In this document: one piece after another, positions 1-6,838 of the stretch
Numbering within the stretch: position 1 is the first letter of the stretch
How the letters are laid out: every line of letters starts with the position of its first letter
Origin: Phycisphaerales bacterium
GTDB lineage: Bacteria > Planctomycetota > Phycisphaerae > Phycisphaerales > UBA1924
Length of the DNA: 11,667 bases
Direction: 5' to 3'
NCBI GenBank assembly: GCA_029260335.1
Contig: JAJDDL010000051.1
Span: 1-11,667 of the forward strand
Notes under the pieces: generated by a model
Seen by the model: the letters and a program-made list of their open reading frames with translations, nothing else
Databases searched by the model: none
Told to the model about the DNA's origin: nothing
Made by a program: the position numbers and the translations under genes

Positions 1-1025
1 AGGCGGGTACCCCATCCAACGATGGTTGTTCCATCATCGGAAATGCTCTGGGCCGAATCCAAACGAGTCCATCCAGTCAGATCCAACCCAAAGTCGTCGA
101 TCAGCACGTCCTCTAGCGACCGCATTCCATCGACATCGGTCCATAAGAAGGCCCGACGAACCCCCCCCGCAGAATCAGATGAACCAACCACGGCTTTGCC
201 GTCGGGTGTTACCGCATAGGCGATGCTTGCCTCACCGCCACCGGGAAGGTGGCCGAGCAGTTCGATATCGCCGTCCCACAGAAATGCCTCGATGGCGCCT
301 TGCCCCTGGTCATGGTGTAGATGACCGACGATGAATGAGCCATCCGCGGACACGCCGCGAGCCTGCCCGTTTTCCGACGAAATCTGTGATATCAACCCGT
401 TGACCCACTGGAGGGGAACCTCGAATCCATGGTCTCCGCCATACCCAACAATAACTGTCCCGCTGTCTGAGACATCCAGCGCATGTGATGTGGTACGAAA
501 TGACTTGAGTTCGAACATCGGACCCGGAGCTATCCAGCCAAATCCCGCCATCGAGAAGTTCTGACCTATTGAGCCGCCGACTACAAACTCACCAGTCCTC
601 GTGATTCCCTTGCCACTGCTAAACCGATAAGCTCCGTCCGGCACAAATCCGAGCACTTCCAAGCCGCCAGCTTGAGTCCACCGGATGGCCTCAAAGAACC
701 CGTTTGTCTGCATAATGCCAGCGATGGCCAGACCGTCCTTGGAGATCGAAGCGGCACCCGAATGAAGGCCCCGTGGTCCAAGGCCCAGCCCCTCCATGCC
801 GGAATCGACTGTCCAGCGGAATGCTTCCACAAAGCCATTGCCTGAAATTGAGTTCCCTGCGACAACCGATCCGTCGGCGGAAACATCGAACGCGAATGAT
901 TGCAGTTGATTCGTCGGGAGGTTGGACGGCAGGTGGCCCAGACCGGAGAATCCGGGAGGCTCGGCGACCACGACGAGGCCAGCGGCGAGCGAAAGGGACA
1001 AGAACACGGCAAGCACAGAACGCAT
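1..1025 (-). CDS. Secreted HAF-repeat (beta-propeller-like) protein, C-terminus beyond window
   Basis: An open frame of 341 codons starts at the ATG at 1025-1023 and is still open at base 1, so the C-terminus is missing. I traced the frame at several points (1025-960, 900-840, 600-480, 360-300, 23-1) and it stays open. Residues 1-21 form a signal peptide: a short Arg start, a hydrophobic core (VLAVFLSLSLAAGLVVV), and a plausible cut after Ala21. The mature part is built from about seven units of roughly 50 residues with the pattern 'VSADGSVVAGNS ... EAFRW'. Examples are DVSADGSVVAG, DVSDSGTVIVG, GVSADGSFIVG, AVTPDGKAVVG and SISDDGTTIVG, with EAFRW, EAIRW, EAFLW and RAFLW. This is the signature of the extracellular HAF-repeat family, whose function is not established. 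A purine-rich GAGAGGGGG lies about 8 bases before the start. The gene is divergent from the membrane protein at 1158. A C-terminal sorting signal (PEP-CTERM type) is possible but outside the view. Confidence 0.85.
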   Translation of the reverse strand, partial: MRSVLAVFLSLSLAAGLVVVAEPPGFSGLGHLPSNLPTNQLQSFAFDVSADGSVVAGNSISGNGFVEAFRWTVDSGMEGLGLGPRGLHSGAASISKDGLAIAGIMQTNGFFEAIRWTQAGGLEVLGFVPDGAYRFSSGKGITRTGEFVVGGSIGQNFSMAGFGWIAPGPMFELKSFRTTSHALDVSDSGTVIVGYGGDHGFEVPLQWVNGLISQISSENGQARGVSADGSFIVGHLHHDQGQGAIEAFLWDGDIELLGHLPGGGEASIAYAVTPDGKAVVGSSDSAGGVRRAFLWTDVDGMRSLEDVLIDDFGLDLTGWTRLDSAQSISDDGTTIVGWGTR

Positions 1026-1035
1026 GGCCCATCCC

Positions 1036-1111
1036 CCTCTCTGGTCATGGTTGACAAATGCAGGGCAACACACCCCAGTCGGTACCATAACGGGTTTTGG
1101 CCATAGAGAGG
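1036..1111 (-). promoter_or_regulatory. Divergent intergenic region; possible hairpin covering the HAF gene's ribosome site
   Basis: The 132-bp gap (1026-1157) must hold promoters for both divergent genes. In the minus-strand transcript, CCTCTCT (1111-1105) is complementary to AGAGAGG (1042-1036). The adjacent ATGG (1104-1101) can also pair with CCAT (1050-1047) across a small bulge. The second arm contains the purine-rich ribosome site of the HAF gene, so pairing would hide it. Whether the transcript starts upstream of 1111 is unknown. A TTGACA occurs at 1051-1056 on the plus strand, but I see no good -10 box at the right distance. Confidence 0.2.
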
Positions 1112-1157
1112 TAGAGCCAATAGCGGGCTCAAGCGAGTTTTTCTGGATAACTCACCC

Positions 1158-3074
1158 ATGACGTCGTGCGGAGACAATCCCGATCGGGCTAGAGATAGTG
1201 GCTTTCCCTACCTTTTGCTCGCCGCGCTAGCTGCTATGACGGTCGGCTTTGCTGTTCGCAAGATCTGGGATGTCGACTACTGGTGGCAACTCAAGACCGG
1301 CCAGTGGATCGCTCGTCACGGCATGATCCACCAGGAGCTCTTTACATGGTCTCGTGCCGGCACGCCTCGCCAGGAATCTGGCTGGCTCTACTGTCTCGGG
1401 CTCTACAAACTTGAATCACTTATCGGGCCCTCCGGTCTTGTCATCGTCAAGGCCATGGTGGTCGCTGCGACCCTCGCGATCATGCTCTCCATCGCCCGAT
1501 TCCGAACTCGCCCGATTCTGGTGGGTCTCTTCGCCGGAGTGACGATCATCGCGTCCAGCCAGCGATTTGCTCTGCGACCTGAGACGCTCTCGTACCTCCT
1601 GTTCGCGCTCATGCTGCTCATTGTCGCGCGAGCAAGATGCGCCAATACGCGATGGGTTGTCGCTTTGCCGATCATCCAACTGTTTTGGGTCAACGTGCAC
1701 AGCTATTTCCCGCTCGGGCTTGGCATCGTTGCGCTGTGGGCGCTCGATGAGCTTGCCCGCCAGGAGAAAGGCAATCGCTCGCGATGGCGCACTGCACTGA
1801 TCACTCTTGCAACTACGTCCGCTGCTTGCCTTGCCAACCCATATGGTCTGAGGTTTCTTCTGATTCCCGTCGACCAACTCGCGTACATGATCGGCCAGTC
1901 ACGTTCGACATCGCTCATTCTCGTCGTTGCGTCTGTGGCGAGCCTTTCGGCGATATTTGTCTTCTGGCGCATGCCAGCTCTGCGGCGGAGTCGGGCCGGA
2001 CTCGTCTCGTTGGTTTCGCTAATTGTGATTGTCATAGTGTTGCTAACTCTGCGAGCCTCTGAGGCTATCACGCTGGTTCGCTCGCTCTGGACTCCACCGG
2101 ATCACGTGGTTATCACCGAGCTCATGCCGCCTCTGGCGATCCGTGGCTCCTTCGCGGCGATCGACGCCTACAGGATCATTCTGGTGGTCACGCTCATCGT
2201 TGGCATGGCGGCGTTTCGCAAGCTCGACGCCTACTGGGCTGTGCTCACTGGCTCCATGCTGCTTGTCTCCGTGTTCTCTGTCAAGCACATTGAGCTGTTT
2301 GCGCTGGTTGCAATCCCGTTCGTGGCTCTCCATGCACCCTATCCAAGGTGGTTCTTGACCCGGTTCGATCGTTCCTGGACCCGGATGATTGGCGTGTCCA
2401 CAGTTTGTGGAGTTTGTCTGTTCATGACGCGCCAACTCGTTACGGATCGTCACTGGATTCATCAAGGAGATAGCAATCAGTTTGGGATCGGGATCGCTCA
2501 GCAGGTATTCCCGACGGTTGCCGCGGAGTATCTCGACACGCTGGGATCTCAAGCCGAGCCAATATTCAATACATACGGGCTCGGGGCCTATCTTCTGTAT
2601 CGAGACCACCGAGTGTTCATCGATCCTCGCGGCGCTGCAGGAATCGTGGATCTTTATGTCAAGATGCTAGGCGAGAAGTCAGTCTGGATGCGCGTCGTGC
2701 GACGCCGCGACATCCGTTGCTGCGTGATCGACACAACGGAGTTCCGGTTCATCCGGGCGTTGCAGGCGACCGGTGACTGGCGCATAACCCACGCGGATCC
2801 CGTAGCAGTCGTGTTGCTCCGTCGCGATACGCTCACCGAGATACCACGCCTCACCAATGAGCCCGAGTGGCTCGCCGAGATCGAGCAGGTACTCGGCTCA
2901 GCCGACACGAAGCCGGGCCCGCTCTCGAGGATCACAAATCCGTATCCCTTTTTGTCCGCCGCGGGAGTTGCCCGCATCCTCGGTTTCAAAGACGCCGCCG
3001 CAGATCTTACCGCTCAAGCTCGGCTCGCATATCCGGCGCTGTTTCGGTCTCAATCATCTCGCACGGAGGAATAG
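1158..3074 (+). CDS. Polytopic membrane protein, GT-C/glycosyltransferase-39-like
   Basis: This is a 638-residue integral membrane protein. A first membrane helix (about 17-34) is followed by the loop motif DVDYWWQLKTGQWI (38-51) and then WLYCLGLYKL (76-85). Several further helices follow: about 93-112, 118-133, 143-157, 166-195, 212-226, 251-270, 280-298, 338-352, 358-392 and 408-424. Other landmarks are RPETLSYLLF (140-149), NVHSYFPLGL (179-188), ANPYGLRF (226-233), and FNTYGLGAYLLYRDHRVFID (470-489) at the start of a C-terminal soluble part of about 200 residues. These motifs are typical of large uncharacterised bacterial membrane proteins opening with 'DPDxWWHLRTGxxI', often annotated as PMT/family-39-like glycosyltransferases. 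A transferase using lipid-linked sugar on the periplasmic side is therefore plausible but unproven. There is no clear Shine-Dalgarno site before the ATG; the next in-frame Met (residue 27) lies inside the first helix, so 1158 is preferred. The 3' end overlaps the convergent gene. Confidence 0.85.
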   Translation: MTSCGDNPDRARDSGFPYLLLAALAAMTVGFAVRKIWDVDYWWQLKTGQWIARHGMIHQELFTWSRAGTPRQESGWLYCLGLYKLESLIGPSGLVIVKAMVVAATLAIMLSIARFRTRPILVGLFAGVTIIASSQRFALRPETLSYLLFALMLLIVARARCANTRWVVALPIIQLFWVNVHSYFPLGLGIVALWALDELARQEKGNRSRWRTALITLATTSAACLANPYGLRFLLIPVDQLAYMIGQSRSTSLILVVASVASLSAIFVFWRMPALRRSRAGLVSLVSLIVIVIVLLTLRASEAITLVRSLWTPPDHVVITELMPPLAIRGSFAAIDAYRIILVVTLIVGMAAFRKLDAYWAVLTGSMLLVSVFSVKHIELFALVAIPFVALHAPYPRWFLTRFDRSWTRMIGVSTVCGVCLFMTRQLVTDRHWIHQGDSNQFGIGIAQQVFPTVAAEYLDTLGSQAEPIFNTYGLGAYLLYRDHRVFIDPRGAAGIVDLYVKMLGEKSVWMRVVRRRDIRCCVIDTTEFRFIRALQATGDWRITHADPVAVVLLRRDTLTEIPRLTNEPEWLAEIEQVLGSADTKPGPLSRITNPYPFLSAAGVARILGFKDAAADLTAQARLAYPALFRSQSSRTEE

Positions 3075-4362
3075 CCGGGCCACGTACGGCGATCCGGAGA
3101 GCATGCCGGAGTGCTCGCGCGAAGACGCGTAACCCGACAATGAGGTCCCGCCGACGTGAGACATGCATCCAATAGCCGTCAGCAGCGACATACCAGGTGT
3201 TGCGTGCCGGAGCCCACACCTCCGGTGCGTCGCGAGCGATAACCACCGCGTATGGTGGTCGAACTCCGCTCAGCACACGGATCATTGCGAGTATGGCGTT
3301 GCGCCAAAGCCCGCCCACTGGGCGCGATTGCGGCATGTGCCAACAGCGTTCATTGTGTGAGACGCGCGAGAGAGCGTCAGCCAACGCTCTTCGCGTGGGC
3401 GAGGCGACAGTCTCGGAGCTCTCGATGAGTACCGCATCCGATGCCCCCGCGACAGCGGCAACGTCTCCGCCCAGTTCGTCGAGGGGCATTATCTCGTGTT
3501 TGGGCACAGGCGGATCGCCCTGGCCGGTCATCATCACTCGGGCGGCGTCCCGCAGCCCGCAGATGTGCAGTTCCGCCAAATCACGACGCCCCATCAGCGC
3601 AAGCCCCGTCGTGCGACCGCATTCAAGCAGCGCGCGTCGAAAGCGAACGCGCCACCCAAGTCTGAGCGCGTCGATTGGGCCGAATCCATTCCGGGCCTGG
3701 TAGTACCGCCCGCGCCCGGGAAACAGACCCGGTGGATGCGTCACCTTCGACTCCCGCTCGATCGCGATTGGACCGGCAACTCGTGCGAGGGCAAGGCACC
3801 AGAGAATGTCGTCGCAGTTGAGGAAGATCTGGGGCATGAGACCGGACGACCGTACCGCTTCGGCTCGCACAAGTAGGCTGCAAGCCGCCGCGTAATCGGG
3901 CACATCAAGCTCGGAGTTGGGGTCTACTGGTAGATAATGCCCCCAACGCCGATCGATGCGACCACCAGCTTCGTAGACCTTCCCGTTGCTCGGGTTGACG
4001 AGAACCGAACCCACGCCAGCGAGGTCCGGGTGTGAGCACGCGTGATTCACGAGTTCAACGAGTGATCGCTCATACAGACCTACATCGCTATCTAGTAGCC
4101 AGAGAAAGTCAGTATCCTCAGCGAGAGCCGCGCGAAGCCCAGCGTTGAACCCGCCGGAACCACCAGTGTTGCTCGATAGCCGGATCACGCGAATACCGTC
4201 GTGAGCTATCACCGGTGGGGTCGACGAGTTGTCGACAACGAGCACCTTGATCTCCAACCCGTCCACGTGAAGTTGACGAATATCGACGAGCAATGCCGCG
4301 AGTTCGTCGGGTCTGTTGAACACCGGAATAATCACCGTCACCATAGGATTTGTGCGCATCAT
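3007..4362 (-). CDS. GT2 glycosyltransferase, GlfT-like, with C-terminal extension
   Basis: This is a 451-residue cytoplasmic family-2 (GT-A fold) transferase. It shows VTVIIPVFNRP (8-18), LVVDNSS (41-47), the NTGGSGGFNAG motif (65-75), LLDSDVG with the metal-binding DSD at 91-93, NCDDILWCL (182-190) with candidate catalytic acid 184/185, HPPG from His209, and YYQARN (220-225). The GGSGGFN signature and the DD...H...RN layout are those of rhamnosyl/galactofuranosyl (WbbL/GlfT-type) enzymes; the substrate is not determinable here. About 220 further residues follow and resemble the tail of the fusion protein at 8089-11124 (for example AVVIARD, 372-378). The start ATG at 4362 overlaps the previous gene's TGA as ATGA, with a G-rich stretch upstream; ATG 4359 is the alternative. 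The same frame is open back to 4596, but that would add 78 Arg-rich residues lying wholly over the neighbouring gene. It is the last gene of the operon. Confidence 0.9.
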   Translation of the reverse strand: MMRTNPMVTVIIPVFNRPDELAALLVDIRQLHVDGLEIKVLVVDNSSTPPVIAHDGIRVIRLSSNTGGSGGFNAGLRAALAEDTDFLWLLDSDVGLYERSLVELVNHACSHPDLAGVGSVLVNPSNGKVYEAGGRIDRRWGHYLPVDPNSELDVPDYAAACSLLVRAEAVRSSGLMPQIFLNCDDILWCLALARVAGPIAIERESKVTHPPGLFPGRGRYYQARNGFGPIDALRLGWRVRFRRALLECGRTTGLALMGRRDLAELHICGLRDAARVMMTGQGDPPVPKHEIMPLDELGGDVAAVAGASDAVLIESSETVASPTRRALADALSRVSHNERCWHMPQSRPVGGLWRNAILAMIRVLSGVRPPYAVVIARDAPEVWAPARNTWYVAADGYWMHVSRRRDLIVGLRVFARALRHALRIAVRGPAIPPCEMIETETAPDMRAELER

Positions 4363-5237
4363 GAATCCCGTCCCCGCCTTGGGATCATCACTGCGACGAG
4401 GCGCCACACTACGAGGCGGTTTCTCGGCACGCCCTGCGGAAGCGGCTTCGGACGAGTTGTGAGTCCCTTTAGTGCGCCCCCAATTGCCTGCATGAGCGCT
4501 GCAGGCCGACCCAACCCGCGCCGTCCAATGTCTGCGAGCGCCAATACGACGAGCGGTGCCCCTGGAAGCAGACCGGCATGCCGCCGGATAAGCCATACCC
4601 GATTCCTCGCCGCGAGATGAAACCAGGCGGGTGGACGCCTTTGAGACGTCGGGCTGAAGTGTTGGACCCGCAGTGATGGATCCAAAACGATCTGACGCTT
4701 CGATGCGAGGAGTTTTAGGGCTAGATCGGTATCGTTGACGTAGAGAAAAAACGAACCCTCAAATCCTTGCACGCGCATCCAGTCGGCCCTGCGGACCACA
4801 AAGCCCGCGATCAACAAGGGCCAGCGCTCTCGCATGCCGGAGTCATCGCTGCGGAGTGGAAACTCGCTCATTCCTAGTGCATCAACCGGATTCAATGCGA
4901 CCGCGCCAACTTCCGGCCGCGCCGCGAGACAGGCCAACGCCCCCCGGATTGCTCCCGGCTCAGGGCACGCGTCGTCATCGAGCACCAGGACGTAGTCAGT
5001 CTTTAGCCGGGCGACGGCGTCGTTGTACCCCTCGACGCCGTCATTGCTGTCCCGTCGATGGATGGTGACTCGAGGAAACCGCTTTTCCACTGCCATGGCA
5101 GTTCCGTCCGAAGACGCGTTGTCGATCACGACAATCGGTGCATTGGCCAGATCGAAATCGTTCGCGATGAGTCCGAGCGTTTCGAGAAGTCGCTCGCGCC
5201 GGTTGTAGCTCGCAATTGCCACGCCGATCGATGACAT
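4359..5237 (-). CDS. GT2 family glycosyltransferase
   Basis: This is a compact 292-residue family-2 glycosyltransferase that probably adds one sugar to a lipid-linked glycan on the cytoplasmic side. Visible motifs are IGVAIASYNRRE (4-15), IVVIDNASSDG (35-45), DSNDGVEGYNDAV (63-75), LVLDDDACPEPGAI (84-97) with the metal-binding DDD at 87-89, FFLYVNDTDLALKL (163-176) where Asp169/Asp171 would supply the catalytic base, and His193 followed by ARNRVW (210-215). The last 70 residues are basic and moderately hydrophobic (about 221-238 and 274-286), fitting membrane association. The gene begins 2 bp after the permease stop and ends in an ATGA overlap with the next GT2, so translation is probably coupled. 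Its NDTD in place of the more usual EDxD, and the lack of a GGSGGF motif, set it apart from the other two GT2s on this locus. Confidence 0.9.
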   Translation of the reverse strand: MSSIGVAIASYNRRERLLETLGLIANDFDLANAPIVVIDNASSDGTAMAVEKRFPRVTIHRRDSNDGVEGYNDAVARLKTDYVLVLDDDACPEPGAIRGALACLAARPEVGAVALNPVDALGMSEFPLRSDDSGMRERWPLLIAGFVVRRADWMRVQGFEGSFFLYVNDTDLALKLLASKRQIVLDPSLRVQHFSPTSQRRPPAWFHLAARNRVWLIRRHAGLLPGAPLVVLALADIGRRGLGRPAALMQAIGGALKGLTTRPKPLPQGVPRNRLVVWRLVAVMIPRRGRDS

Positions 5238-5239
5238 TG

Positions 5240-6022
5240 TTATGCAACGTCCCGTACCGAGTCACGCAGCAACCGGACAAGCAGCAAGCCAACCAACAGC
5301 GCAAACGCTGCCCAGCCGAGCATCAACAAGACTGAATCGAAGGTGGGAAGAGACCCACCGAGCATTACTCTCCGGCTGGCCTGGATGAACGGGTATATCG
5401 GATTCCGCTCAACAAACCAACGGACCCGATCGGACAGCGCTGCCGCGTCGTAGCAGATCGGGACTGACCAGAATCCCACCTGGAGCCCGAGGCTGACGAG
5501 ATGGCGCACGTCTCGAAAGAACACGTTGAGCACGGAGAATACCAACCCGATCCCGAACGCGAACACGCCAAACAGGCCGACGGGAACCACGATCGAAAGC
5601 CACGCGATGCTCGGCTGAACACCAACGAATACAAGAAATACCGCCAACACTAAGAGTCCCACGAAAACGGTGAGCCATTCTGCGAGCACCCTGGCCCCGA
5701 CAACCAACTCTTCGGGGACTGGACAAACTGTCGACGGACGAGATCCGCTCAAGCCAGCCGTGCCCCGCGAGATTGAACGACTAAATGCTTGCCACGGCAG
5801 GAGCGCGGCGCACAGAAATGCCCAGTACGGCAACTCCGGATACGCCGCCTTGCTACGCGTGAACATCTGGCCGAGGATGATGCTGTAGATCAGGAGCATG
5901 CCCAGAGGGCGCAGGATGTTCCAGAGCACACCTGCAAGCGACCCTACGTACTCCGCGTGCATCTCTCGGCGCGCCGAGTGCAAGAGATACATGAGCATTC
6001 TTGCTTGACGATGCTGATTCAT
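5240..6022 (-). CDS. wzm: Polysaccharide ABC transporter, permease (Wzm type)
   Basis: This is a 260-residue inner-membrane ABC-2 permease expected to form a dimer that moves lipid-linked polysaccharide to the periplasm with the neighbouring ATPase. It has an N-terminal amphipathic stretch (1-28, with SARREMHAEY where the family has a basic 'RdlkxRY' segment). Six hydrophobic segments follow at about 31-53, 64-86, 107-133, 139-166, 177-193 and 229-250. The family-typical FFRDVRHLV (168-176) and NPIYPF (207-212) are present. The loop 92-105 (SGSRPSTVCPVPEE) is unusual: most homologues show a more basic stretch ending in 'FPxExLP' there. The length matches the family (about 260). The start ATG at 6022 overlaps the ATPase stop codon as ATGA. 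Family and role are clear; the cargo is not. Confidence 0.92.
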   Translation of the reverse strand: MNQHRQARMLMYLLHSARREMHAEYVGSLAGVLWNILRPLGMLLIYSIILGQMFTRSKAAYPELPYWAFLCAALLPWQAFSRSISRGTAGLSGSRPSTVCPVPEELVVGARVLAEWLTVFVGLLVLAVFLVFVGVQPSIAWLSIVVPVGLFGVFAFGIGLVFSVLNVFFRDVRHLVSLGLQVGFWSVPICYDAAALSDRVRWFVERNPIYPFIQASRRVMLGGSLPTFDSVLLMLGWAAFALLVGLLLVRLLRDSVRDVA

Positions 6023-6756
6023 CGCGATCCTCGAAGCATATTGCGATAACTCTTGAGGACTTGGTCCACCGGGCCCGTGTCGCGGGTTTCACCGCCCCAG
6101 AGAACCATCGCGCGATCGCACAGCTCACGCACAATACTCAGATTGTGAGTTGCGACTACCACCGTTGTCCCCTGTTCGCGCATCGCCTTGAGCCGGCGGG
6201 CACACCTCTCGCGGAACTGGGCGTCGCCCGCACCCAGCACCTCATCACAAAGAAGGATGCGAGGGCGTACCGACGAGAGCACGGAGAAAGCGAGCCGAGC
6301 GCGCATGCCCCGGCTATAGGTACGCACTGGGCGATCAAGGAACTCGCCCAAATCCGCAAACTCCGCGATTTCCTCGATCGAAGGGAGTCTTTGACCAAGG
6401 ATCGATCCAATCTGCAGGCGCATCTCTGCGATGTTGCGCCGGCCTGAGAGCAGTCGATGGAAGGTGTTGAGCTCGGTCATCGCCGCCACCGTGCCGTCAA
6501 CGCGTATTTCTCCTTGTGTCGGGCTAATGAATCCCGCGAGCAATCGCAGCAGGGTGGTCTTCCCGGCACCGTTTGGCCCCAGAAGCGCGAGCGCTTCCCC
6601 TTTTTCTACCGCGAGGCTCACAGAGCTTAACGCAGGAACTGAGTCGTGGCACTGAACTCGTCCGAGCGAGATCCATTCTGCGATTCGCTGCGCCGGATGG
6701 CGGTAGACCCGGAAGACTTTGCTGAGGTTTTGCGATTCGATCGCCAACTCTGACAT
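6019..6756 (-). CDS. wzt: Polysaccharide ABC transporter, ATP-binding protein (Wzt type, short form)
   Basis: This 245-residue ATPase powers the Wzm permease. From the chosen start it shows Walker A GPNGAGKTT (60-68), the signature YSRGMRARLAF (147-157) in the form characteristic of Wzt/TagH-type exporters, Walker B RILLCDEVLGAGD (166-178) and the switch His in ATHNLSIV (202-209). An N-terminal insert of about 25 residues before the first strand (FRVYRHPAQRIAEWISLGR) is also typical of this family. The protein stops right after the nucleotide-binding domain, so it lacks the C-terminal carbohydrate-binding domain of O8/O9a-type Wzt. That fits transporters that do not read a chain-terminating cap. 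The start ATG at 6756 has GGGG five bases upstream; a GTG two codons earlier (6762) is possible but has no such site. It is the first gene of the minus operon. Confidence 0.92.
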   Translation of the reverse strand: MSELAIESQNLSKVFRVYRHPAQRIAEWISLGRVQCHDSVPALSSVSLAVEKGEALALLGPNGAGKTTLLRLLAGFISPTQGEIRVDGTVAAMTELNTFHRLLSGRRNIAEMRLQIGSILGQRLPSIEEIAEFADLGEFLDRPVRTYSRGMRARLAFSVLSSVRPRILLCDEVLGAGDAQFRERCARRLKAMREQGTTVVVATHNLSIVRELCDRAMVLWGGETRDTGPVDQVLKSYRNMLRGSR

Positions 6757-6796
6757 GCACACCCCACGATCGCTTGTGTATCGGAGTCAAGCTCCA

Positions 6797-6809
6797 GAGC
6801 GATACGCTC
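6797..6809. promoter_or_regulatory. Palindrome in the divergent promoter region (candidate operator)
   Basis: The gap between the two divergent operons (6757-6838) contains a perfect inverted repeat, GAGCG-ATA-CGCTC. It lies roughly 40 bases before the wzt start and 30 bases before the opposite start, a position suited to a regulator acting on both directions. A TACTAT at 6817-6822 could be a plus-strand -10 box, but no matching -35 is evident. A 5-bp-arm palindrome can arise by chance, so this is a weak call. Confidence 0.25.
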
Positions 6810-6838
6810 GATTGAATACTATCCTTGAACGAGTTTGG

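Noticed and set aside
1051..1056. TTGACA as a -35 promoter box
   Set aside because: No -10-like hexamer occurs 16-18 bases downstream; the nearest candidate, TACCAT at 1083, is 26 bases away.
581..1177. Open frame of 198 codons on the minus strand, and a 113-codon one at 691-1032
   Set aside because: They lie in other frames over the HAF-repeat gene, are rich in Arg, Cys and Trp and show no family pattern, while the overlapping frame shows clear repeats and a signal peptide.
4363..4596. N-terminal extension of the GlfT-like GT2 to 529 residues
   Set aside because: The extra 78 residues are Arg/Ser/Ala-rich and lie entirely over the upstream GT2 gene. GT2 homology starts at the ATG at 4362, which forms a standard ATGA overlap.
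6719..6838. Longer start for the lipid-sugar synthase (ATG at 6719 or 6755)
   Set aside because: It would add 28-40 non-conserved residues and run over the start of the opposite ATPase gene. It cannot be fully excluded, since 6839 has no clear ribosome site.
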